In this document: piece after piece, positions 13,436 through 22,900 of the stretch
How positions within the stretch are numbered: position 1 is the first letter of the stretch
Layout of the letters: each line of letters begins with the position of its first letter
Assembly (NCBI GenBank): GCA_965153455.1
Contig: OZ234504.1
Span: 4,402,001-4,466,000, forward strand
From: Sphagnum compactum
Taxonomy: Eukaryota; Bryophyta; Sphagnopsida; Sphagnales
Reading direction: 5' to 3'
Length of the DNA stretch: 64,000 nucleotides
Position numbers and translations under genes: made by a program
Notes under the pieces: generated by a model
Told to the model about the DNA's origin: nothing
Database searches by the model: none
What the model saw: only the letters and a program-made list of their open reading frames with translations

Positions 13436-13920
13436 ATTCTATTAACTTATACAAATCTAACCCAAATCTAATACGCTGAATTAGATTCACACCAAGGTGT
13501 TATAAGGAATAAACTAAGAAAATAGAAAAATCCTAACTTTACTCCATTCACACAAAAAGAATCAAATACTCAAAAGATGAATTGGTAAGTGACATGTCAT
13601 TGGGGTTAAGGTTAGGGTAATTCTTTAAAATATCTTATCCTTAGGAATACACATTTTCAAAATTTCTAGATTTGGTGTCAAATTAAGTTGGAATAAGGAG
13701 TTAAATTTGTCCTTTTGATTTCCAAACATTAATTACATTCCTTTATGATTGAAGGGCCATCATCATTAATTTGTCATCTTATAGCCACCCTAGGTATGAA
13801 TTGCTCAATGTAAGGCTAAAATTAGTACCATTATATTATTTATATTAATGTGGCCTAAGTTTTTGGCCCTTCATGAGTGTGAAGATGACTATGTCATTGC
13901 CAACTCCAAATGTGAACAGG
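13436..13920 (+). repeat. Dispersed repeat R1, copy 2, right part
   Basis: It shares with 6,425-6,860 the ordered phrases ACAAATCTAACCCAAATC, CACACCA.GGTGTTA, AAGTGACATGTCATTG, AGCCACCCTAGGTATGA and AATGTGAACAGG/AGTGTGAATAGG. Divergence is substantial, so the duplication is old. Confidence 0.65.
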
Positions 13921-14761
13921 TCTGGAATTCAACAGAGATGTGAGGTCTCTTCAAGTGTTGGGTGGGTACTGGTTCCCTTGTTTGGTGGGTTAGAATTGTT
14001 AGTTCTAATTTTGGGTAGTAAAAATTAAATAATTAAATAATTTTGGGTAGCTGCAGCTGGATTTGATTTTGAGAATCAAAACTGGATTTTAAAAATGATT
14101 TTTATTTATCAGGGAAAAATCATACCTGAAACCAAATTTCTGTTTCCATTAATGTGTGGAATCAGGACCATTTTAATTTATTTTTTAAACCCAGAAGTTC
14201 TTCATGATAAAAGTAGAGATTCGCCCAACACTGGTCTCTTGGCTCTAAGGAGAGCCATCAAAGACCCAAATCTAATAGTTAGGATCTTCTTCTGTTTCGA
14301 TTCTCATTTAAAATTTCTTTGCCCTACCCATTACTAAAAACTTGTTATATATATCCCCCAAGTAGAAAATCCGGAGTTGCGAGAAAAGGCTACTCTTGTA
14401 ATCAACATGTTAAGAAACAAAATGCCAGATTCCACAGATCCTTCTCAAGTTCCTGCTACTAATAATAACAAATTCTAAAAAGGTATATATATATATAAAC
14501 AAGGATGGAAATCCATCCACAAAAAGTACAAAGCATGTCTAAGCAAATGTAGACACACTAAAGGAAAACCAAAACAATCAAAACAGTAGTAATGACTTCA
14601 AAACCTAATCCTAAAAAACTTTCCTAAAAACTTAGCAATGAGTGACTACAAAGCCTTTGACTTCACAAACACTAAACTTGTATTTCCTTCCTTGGGCTAC
14701 CTCCCCGGTGATCCCCTTTGTCCCATGTTAAAAGCCAAATCCCAGATTTCCCTGATACTAA
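13921..14761. other. Intergenic DNA, no gene
   Basis: Only a short (AT)n run near 14,485-14,498 stands out. The phrase GGGCTACCT followed by CCCAGATTTC, present near 14,694-14,750, recurs near 15,181-15,225, which suggests a small decayed duplication around the inverted-repeat element that follows. Confidence 0.4.
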
Positions 14762-15051
14762 GGCCCACTTTAGACAAGGGTCCAGGGTCCAATTTCCTAG
14801 GAACCAATTTGGACCGAGTTGAAGCAAATTGAATCCTTGAGCTGGACTATACCTTGGTCCCTAGCCTGATTCTTGGTTCTCCAAATCAGGAGCTCTCTTT
14901 TTAGCAGTGTTTTTGGGTCCAAACCAATTGATTTTCCCTCCAAAACAGGTGCCATGTAGGTTAGCCTCAATTTGTCACTTTTTGGTCTTGGACCCTTGGC
15001 CTTGGGACCAATTTAAAGCTTTCGACCTTGGACCCTCGTCTAAAGTCACCC
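14762..15051. mobile_element. MITE-like element A (290 bp, terminal inverted repeats)
   Basis: The left end GGCCCACTTTAGAC and the inverted right end GGGTGACTTTAGAC match at 11 of 14 positions, and the match continues inward as AAGGGTCC/GAGGGTCC. TAA flanks both ends (14,759-14,761 and 15,052-15,054), a target duplication like that of PIF/Harbinger elements. The seven bases ATACTAA also occur at both sides, so a longer hAT-type duplication is possible. A second copy lies inside CCD8 at 22,921-23,258. No protein is encoded. Confidence 0.75.
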
Positions 15052-15388
15052 TAATACTAATTTATTACCTCAAGCATCCTTATGATCATAGAGAGTTTTT
15101 TTACTTCTATCTTTCTTAAGTGAACCTAAGTCCTTCCAAGAATCATAAGAGCCAACTTAAAACCTAAATTGTCTCTTTATTGGGCTACCTACCATCTTCC
15201 ATGGTAGAACCCATATCCCAGATTTCAGGGATCCTTGGACCTTACCTTGGTTGGTCATTTTTACATTCAATATACAATGTAAATGGAATGCCTATCCATG
15301 ATAGGTACTCCAAGATTTCCAAGATTTTTTTTCCCTTTTCTTTTTGCAGCAACATTGAAGCCATTATGAGCCTGGGCTACTTTCTTTA

Positions 15389-15601
15389 AGGTGTGTTCAC
15401 ACTTGGTGTTAGGGACTCTAGTGTGAAGTCCCCTGACACCAAGCTAGTCATTTAGGACTTAAACCTACTTACCATCAAAAATTTGTATTTAGCTAACAGT
15501 CACTTAAAACTAACCTATCGCCTATTTAACATTGGGTGCCACGTAGGATGTCACCTAGATTTTCATTTAACAATGACTTAACATCTGGTGTGAACCTACC
15601 T
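15389..15601. mobile_element. MITE-like element C (213 bp, Tourist/Harbinger-type features)
   Basis: The left end AGGTGTGTTCACACTTGG and the inverted right end AGGTAGGTTCACACCAGA match at 14 of 18 positions, and the match extends inward through TGTTA. TTA lies immediately outside both ends (15,386-15,388 and 15,602-15,604), which fits the 3-bp TWA target duplication of PIF/Harbinger elements. The interior is non-coding. Confidence 0.75.
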
Positions 15602-17595
15602 TTAGGGTCTGAAATAAATGGTAGGCTCCTCACGAGCTCTCTCTTTCTTGGCCTTCATAGCTCTTCTTGGTGCAATATTTGTGAAGGGTGAAGAGGATGA
15701 CCCTCTCACTCATTAACCACATAATGGTGGTGTTTCCTTTCGTAAGGCACCCGCTTGACATTGTGGAGTTTCATCTTTTATTTTCTTTGGGGTGAAAGAT
15801 GCCGCTTACACTTTGATGGAAGTACTCTAGCTCCAAAAAGTTTCATTAGGTCTAGAGCCATCTGTCTGGGGCCTATTCTTGATTCAGTAGAGTGCATTCC
15901 AGGCCAAGGGCAGAACGTCAATTCAGCCTGTGTGCATTGATGATTTTCTTTTTGGACACAAAATCAACAAAAAGGCAACACAGTGTTCTGAAAACAAAAT
16001 ATTGTGTGGCAATTTCTCGTTTAAAAAAAAAAAACTCTCCTAATTTAGGCGATACAAATCTGTTTTTCAAGCAGGGTGTCACCACATTTATGTCTACTGG
16101 CTACAGTTTTAAAAGTTCCTTCAAATAATGTTGCGAGTTAGGTCCAAATCTGCCCAAGGATGCTCGCCACCCTCACTCTATCAGTGAACTGAATACAAAA
16201 ACACTGGTGTGCATCCTAGAACATTGAAATTTGATATGTAGTTTCTTCTGGAATTTTGATGGAGGAGCCAGTGGCTTCTAGGTCACTTATTACTGACTCC
16301 ATTTTGGCAATCATGGGATCTTTCAAAATAGGCCCATGGTGGCTATTTAAAAAAAATAGTTCAAGAGGCACCCACCAAAAAAACCAGTGCAAAATAATGT
16401 GTTGAGATTACTTCCCAGATGATTAGTACTTAAGATGGAGAGCCACTACTTATTACTTGTTAGGATGTCCTTGAATGCAGGTTAAATTGTCCTCTTATAG
16501 GTTTAATTTTAACCCCTGAAGAATGTATTTATTGGTACTAAGTACACCCAAATCCTATGCAAACCCCTTTGTTTGGAGACAAGGAGCTGGGTTTTGCAGT
16601 TGCAGTTGAAAGTTGCAGTTGCAACCAATGCGTGAACATCAATGGAAACATCTATTGAGAGATATGGTCATCAGAAAAAAAATCCACAAACAAAATAGGG
16701 AAAGTTTTGGAGAAATGTGTTTCCCTGTTGTATTTCTACTAATTATGCTAATTATTGGGAAAAGAAGGAGAGGTGCCTTCTTGGCTTTACAATACTTTCA
16801 CTTGGGCCCAAAGCTTTGGGCCCATGGGCTTTAGCATATGTGTATGACTTTGGCCATCGATGTTTTTAAAAATATATTAGGTTCAATTTGGCCCAAGAAT
16901 GTGCCATGCAGGGTTAAATTAATCTAAGGAGTGGGTTTTTGAGTCAAGTTCAAGTGTTAAATGGGCTAAAATACATTCCAAGAGTGAATAGATGACCAAA
17001 GCATATTGTTAATAGTTAGAGTAAATGTGTAAAATACAGGAGGTCTATCCCATGATATTTATATTAAGTTTACTTATTTTAAAACATAATTTCACTTCAG
17101 ATTATCTCATGAGTTTTATACATAAATTTTCTAATTCCATAATATATGATTTAAAACACATTAATTGAAACTAGATTGCACATGAAAAAAATTTAATGAG
17201 AAGCATAACATTGGAGTAAATCATTGACATAAGTGGTCCATATCAAAATGGTTCAGTCTCCCCTTACCTATTTACTTTTGGAGCTTTAAGTCTAAAGTAT
17301 CTAGTCCTTTAATGTATTTCTAACTTTATTATTGTATTTTATACAAGTTGTTTTGAGATCACTTGTTCATATCCATATGGTCCTTGATCTATTCTTAGTG
17401 TTAAGGTGTTGGAGACCCAAGTGAATGTGTAGCCCTTACTTAAAAGGCTTTACCCAACAATGGTGAAGGTACTGTGGACGAGTGACTTTTCCTAGTGCAG
17501 AGGAATGGAACTCCAAAAATTCCAAATGAATTCCAGAGGGCCAACCTTTCTTCCCTAAAGATACCAACTTGTTGGGTTTTTTTCCAAATCCTGCA
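15602..17595. other. Intergenic DNA, no gene
   Basis: Short open frames here show no family motifs. A local repeat of GTTGCAGTTG near 16,595-16,625 is the only structure seen. Confidence 0.4.
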
Positions 17596-17732
17596 AAGTA
17601 CTAGGTGAATTTCCTACTGCATTTGGAGGGCACTTTATGAAGTACTCAGAGGATTTTCCTAGTGTATTTGGCAGGCACCTTATAAAGCACTTGGACAAGT
17701 TTCCTAGTGTATTGGGATGGCATGGTTATTTC
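17596..17732 (+). repeat. 44-45-bp minisatellite, three units
   Basis: Units begin AAGTACTAGG, AAGTACTCAG and AAGCACTTGG, and each contains a TTTCCTA.TG.ATT core followed by GGGCACTTTAT or GGCACCTTATA. The period is 44-45 bp. A related single piece (AGTGTATGTGG, AGGCACCTTATA, TTTCCTA) occurs at about 25,900-25,960. Confidence 0.75.
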
Positions 17733-17769
17733 TGAGAAGGCTCTCTTAGAAAGAGTAAGGATCTTACAC

Positions 17770-18000
17770 CTACAATTTAGGAGCAAGAGTGATCTTAGGC
17801 CTACTTATAAGTGTAATGTCCCTCCCACTCGTATTGTTGTGTGATCTACTTATGTTTAAGTTGATGACAGGGTTCCCCGTGGGGAACATTTCCAAAATGC
17901 TGGGCCTGGACTTGTAATGGCTATGTCCTAGGCCCTTTATCTTGAGTATGCCCCCACACTGGGACTCTACTATGGGTGGCGTATTTTTTCCAGCTGGCTG
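17770..18000 (+). repeat. Dispersed repeat R2, copy 1
   Basis: It shares with 30,360-30,560 the strings GGGGAACATTTCCAAAATG versus GGGGAACATCCCCAAAATG, CCTAGGCCC, TTGAGTATGCCCCCAC, AATGTCCCTCCC and TGATCTACTTATGTTTA. The order of blocks differs between copies, so it may be a fragment of a longer rearranged element. Confidence 0.5.
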
Positions 18001-18776
18001 GTGAATTTTTTAAAACAATGACCAAAAAAAGTGTTTTTAATTGGATTTTCTAGTTGCCAAATGTTTCTATAAAAAAATCACAAGAATTCTGTGTTAAGTT
18101 CCAGTAGGTAGCAAATAAATGTAGAAGGATGTTTAAATTTCATTACTTTCATATATTTTGTTTATAGTCAGATTTGAGTAAATTGTCTTATGGAGATGGA
18201 TGTTCATCACTTCAGCAACATCACAAAATTTGAAAAAGAAAAGAAAAAAGAGCCCATGGGCATAATATGTGTGTGTGTGTTTTTTTTGGGGCTGAAGTTT
18301 AGCCAAATGAGAAAAAAAACCCAAAATAGCAAAAAATGAGTGTTTTCTGAGTTTTGTAGTTGCTACAATTGTTGGATACTACATTAAGTTCTAATGGTAG
18401 CTAGGTAGCCAAATACATAGAAAGGATGCTGAAATCTTTCTTGCTTTCACATTTTTCTATAGCCAAATCTGGCTGAATCATCTTATCTCTAATGATGGCC
18501 ACTTCAGCTACATCACAAAATTAACCCCAAAAAAATTTGTATACACATACACACACTAGGCCACACAGGAACAGCCACAGTGAATCAGCACCCATCAATA
18601 CACCATCCACTGGATGTCCGTTATTACTCAGCTGTGGATGAACCTCAAGTGAGTTAATATTTGGTTTCACCTTGGTAACCAATTCTGTAGGAAAATAGGT
18701 CTCATATATAGGCAGATAGGTAGGAAAATAGATAACTACTAGGTAAGTAGATGGTTTATACATAGGTAAAGGCCCT

Positions 18777-18838
18777 TTTTTTTCTACCTACCTACTAACA
18801 ACCTGCTTGTGGGTTGTTAGTAGGTAGGTAGAAAAAAA
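18777..18838. repeat. Perfect 27-bp inverted repeat with 8-nt loop
   Basis: The left arm (18,777-18,803) is seven T followed by CTACCTACCTACTAACAACC. The right arm (18,812-18,838) is its exact complement, ending in seven A. The loop TGCTTGTG spans 18,804-18,811. A perfect stem of this length amid decayed sequence is unusual. It lies about 1.1 kb upstream of the CCD8 start and uses the same CTAC/GTAG words as the tetranucleotide tracts at 5-13 kb. Confidence 0.9.
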
Positions 18839-19172
18839 GAGCAACTGAGCTAACTACCATGGTTAGCTAGGGAACTGGAACCAAACAGAAAACTGTTTCC
18901 TGACCACTTACCATGAAGGATGAATGGTAAGCTGGTGCGTGCTGGTTCACTGTGGCCCACAGGAACAAGCTACTACCCTAGACTAAATATGTAGATTAAA
19001 AAGAAACCCTGCCAAATATTGGGCATCTAAACTTGAAAACGTGGGAATTGGTAGTTTTTAGAATCAACAAAGAAGCGCCATATGTGGAGCTAAAATCAAA
19101 TAATAAAAGAAAGCAACAACAACTAGGAAGGAATCAAGCTTGTGTTTCTTTTGATCCCAAATAAACAAGGGG

Positions 19173-19492
19173 TGTGTCACACTGTGGCCTTGCCATTTAC
19201 ATTAAAAAAGAGTATCTTGAGGCAAAAGAAGAATTATGGAAATTCAAATATTTCACCATGCAAAAACATAATCTTCAAAAAAATCCTCTAAAAGAAACCA
19301 AAATCCTTCAAGATATCATAACTCTACAACTAATCTCAAGTTTCAACACAAGCCAAAATATATTCTTTCAAAAATCCTCATATAAAAATAGACCTATTAT
19401 TATTACCTAGGGGCCTATAAAAATCCCTGAAGCTACTATACTCTATAATGAATCTAAACACAATATCCTTCTTGCCTTGGTAGGCAAGGCCA
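19173..19492 (+). repeat. Dispersed repeat R3, copy 1, abutting the CCD8 leader
   Basis: This matches 38,860-39,150 closely. Shared phrases include CCTTGCCATTTACATTAA, GAAGAATTATGGAAA, CAAATATTTCACCATGCA, AACCAAAATCCTTCAAGATA and TATACTCTATAATGAATC. Copy 1 contains GGGCCTATAAAAATCCC near 19,410-19,430, a TATA-box-like string, where copy 2 has only GGGGCCAAAATCC. The repeat ends at a sharp change to GC-richer DNA that precedes CCD8. Confidence 0.8.
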
Positions 19493-19938
19493 ACGATAAA
19501 GAAAGGCCTTGATCCGCCCTCCGCACTAGATAGTTGCACAGATGATTCCGGCCGCAAGGATCCCGAATAAGATCCGGCTGACTCTTTGCAAAGTCGTGAA
19601 GTCCATAGTTACACAAATAGAAATCCGGGATGTGTTTCCGGATTCTTTCTCGACGGCAGCATCATCGATCCATGATCAATACCTTCCTTATACTTGTCAG
19701 TCAGTCGACCCGATCGATCTTCACTACTTTCGCAGCAAAGCGTGCAGCTTGAAATTGATCTTGTAAAGACTTTTTTTTTCTAAGGTTGGGGATCGTACCA
19801 CCTTTGCTGCAGCTGCTATGGCTAGAACAGCAAGGTTCTGCACTGTCCTGTAGTTGCAGTTCGTCGTCATCAGCTTGCTGCTGCGGGAGTTCTTGTTTCT
19901 TTGGTTGAAGGAATAATAGATTACTTGGTATAGCAAAA
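19493..19938 (+). promoter_or_regulatory. Probable CCD8 leader/proximal promoter with a possible upstream ORF
   Basis: Composition becomes GC-richer at about 19,493 and stays so into exon 1, which suggests transcribed or regulatory sequence. An ATG at 19,542 opens a 74-codon frame ending at 19,766, before the CCD8 start. It has no recognisable motif, so it is either a regulatory upstream ORF or chance. The short inverted repeat ATCCGG...CCGGAT lies near 19,622-19,645. The transcription start cannot be placed from sequence alone. Confidence 0.35.
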
Positions 19939-22900
19939 ATGTCCAATACCAGCAGTTTGATGATGAGCTCCAGCTCCTTGATACTTGCACTTGCTCCTGC
20001 TGCTGCTCCTGCTGATGCAGGCACTAGTACTACGTGCAGCTCATGCAGAAACAGTCTCGCACCATTGCAGTCTAGTTTCATGCATCGAAACAAAATCACT
20101 ACTACTTCTAATAAGTTTGGTGCATTAGGTTGTGATGGGTTGCTGTCGGCGGTCAAGCAGCCAATGAATCCAGGAGCTACTGATCTATATGCGTACTCCA
20201 TTCACACAGGTGTTGTAGCTGTGCGACGTCGTAATCAGTCAGGAGTCTTGGTTTCATGTAGTCGAGGTCATCGTCATTTGGAGCTGCTGGAGCTGGATCA
20301 TCGACTGCAGCATCTGCGGAAGTCTAAAATATCATCATCATTATCAGCCACTGCTGCATCCCAGGCGCAGCAGCTGACGGTGGAGGATCCGGCGGTAGAT
20401 GCTGCTGCTCCCCAAGCCGTGGAACAGCGATACCCAGGCCTGAGCTCCTGGAACACCGTGAAGAAAGAGGAATGGGAAGGCGAAATGCAAGTGCAGGGAG
20501 CTATCCCCACTTGGCTGGTACGTTTGCAAAAACTGATGATCTGTACACAATCTTCTGGTTTCTAGTACTGCGAGATCACTCAAAGCGAGAGACTAGGAAT
20601 TAAGTTTTAAAATCACAAACTCGCGAGAATGCAGCAGATTGTACATTGACGATGCAGAGAATTTCATTGATCCTGGTGATATCTTACAGAATGGCACATA
20701 CTTGAGGAATGGACCTGGATACTTCAAAGCTGGCGACCATGAGTTTCCGCACTTGTTTGATGGGCAAGTGTTTCTTTGAACCTTTCAGCAGCTCTAGTCG
20801 ATCGAAACTAGCTAGGTTCTTAGAAATGTTTCACAGACGGACAAAAAGAAGATCTATGAACTTCTTTAATAATCTTGACAACAGGCATCTGGAAAATTAT
20901 GATCCTGGATTGATGTATATTGTGCGCAACTGCAGCTACTCAACACTGGTGCGTCTCAACTTCGAGGATGGAAAGCTGATCGCAGGGCATGCACAACTTC
21001 AGTCTGATGCTTACAAAGCGGCGAAGTCATCTGGGAAGATGAACTTCAGAGAGTTTGCTGTTGTGCCCAAGCGTGATAATTTCTTTCAGCGTATAGGAGA
21101 ACTGGCAGGAATGGCCATGGGTACTACTCTCACCGACAACGCCAACACCGGAGTTATCAGGTACACAAATCTAGATGGTACCGCGTTGACAATCCTTCCT
21201 AATTGTTCAACTTTTTTTCCTTCGAATGATCAAGATCCGGAAGATTATGGTCGAAAGATTTTCTGCTGCAGGTTGGGTGACGGAAGAGTGGTGTGCCTCA
21301 CCGAAACTGTAAAAGGCTCCATCCAGATCGACCCGAGCAACCTCAAGACGATCGGAAGATTCATCTATGAAGACAACCTTGGGGTACGTAGCTGCCGGAG
21401 CTGCTGCTGAATCCCGTTTCAGATCACATTTATGTATACTAGTGGAGAAATGCTCAAGATCTAGCTAGCTGATGTTAGCTAGGGAGAATCAAAGTGTCTG
21501 ATCCTTGAGCTGCTGCAGATATACAGCAGCTTGAGCTGCTTCTACATCATGATGATTCAGTTAGGACTCTGAAACCTGAAGTGTGCTGTGCGGCGGGGGG
21601 GCGGGGGGTAATATGATCTCTGCAGGGACTCATTCATGCGGCTCATCCTTATGTGGACGAGAAGGAGTTCATCACTCTTCTTCCTGACTTGCTCAACCCC
21701 GGCTACACGGCTGTACGCATGGTCGCAGGATCCAATAAGCGCAAAATCATTGGAAGAGCACGTTTCCTAGGCCCTTCCTCTTGGGTGTCAATCAGGCTCG
21801 CGGTCTTTTCAAGTTCTAATCTTTTGAACAATCAGCTGCTGCATCATTTCTTGCAGTGCTTACTGGAATCATTCTTTTTGCTCATAGATCTGCAAACTTC
21901 TTTCTGACAGTTCTTCACCGATCGAGAAGTGAACTACATTCGTCATCTTCTAAGTTTGTAGCTGCAGATCGTACAAGAATTGATGCGACGAATCCACTTG
22001 AAGCATACTTCACTTCAAGGAAATCTTGTGATTAGATCGAGTTCTCGATTGCAGAATAGTTTCTGTAGCAAGGATTCGGATCATAGCAGCTTATTATTAG
22101 CTTGATCGATCTTTTTAACTTGAGGATGTACATATATGAATATTGTTTCAGGTGAATTGCAATGGACCAGCGCCAGGGTGGGTGCATTCGTTTGCGGTGA
22201 CGGAAAACTACATCGTCATTCCGGAGATGCCTCTCAGATACTCCGTGCGCAATCTCCTCAAGGCAGAGCCAGCGGAATACTTTAAGTTCGAATGGCTCCC
22301 GGAGTCGGGTGCCTGGATGCACATCATGGACAGAAAGACGGGCAAAGTCGTAAGTGCAATAGAAATCTCACATTCCGTAAATTACTCGAACATATGTTGC
22401 ATTTTATAACTAAGACAAACCGAATCATATTCAATCCAGAGAAAAAGATGAACAAAAACAAACAAAAAACACAGAGCTCACTTCTGAAGATGATCAGATT
22501 AACTGTGAAGATCAGGAAAAAGCTCAGATGTGCATGCATGCAGTTTACTCATGATACCACATTGCAACATATATAATGCTAATTGCTGCAGGTCACCTGT
22601 GTGGAGGTACCCAACTTTGTGACGTTCCACTTCATCAATGCTTATGAAGAAATTACTGGAGTGGATGAGTTGCTGCATGGCAAGCCATGTACTCGCATTA
22701 TTGTTGATTGTTGTGAGCATGAAGCCAACCCAGTTATCCTCAAGCGCATGACCCTAGAAGAACTCAGATCTTACCCTGGCAAAGTACTCCCAGACGCCAG
22801 GTGATTCCAGATCTTCCTTCCATATACATATACATCCCATGCACGTAAGTGGCGACAGATCTGTCTGCACCGTTTAATTTATACCTTGTAATTTGTTGGA

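Noticed and set aside
19701-20583. Long minus-strand open frames opposite CCD8 exon 1 (up to 166 codons).
   Set aside because: They are antisense shadows of the GC-richer transit-peptide exon and show no family motif.
20709-21410. A 233-codon open frame taken as a single CDS.
   Set aside because: Its first part is intron 2 read in another frame and its middle is intron 3; homology supports only 20,936-21,160 and 21,272-21,383.
21758-21830. Read-through of CCD8 exon 5 (ARFLGPSSWVS) resembles the true next exon (VNCNGPAPGWVHS), suggesting a duplicated alternative exon.
   Set aside because: The nucleotide similarity is limited to a few short words and the copy lacks the essential histidine; chance is more likely.
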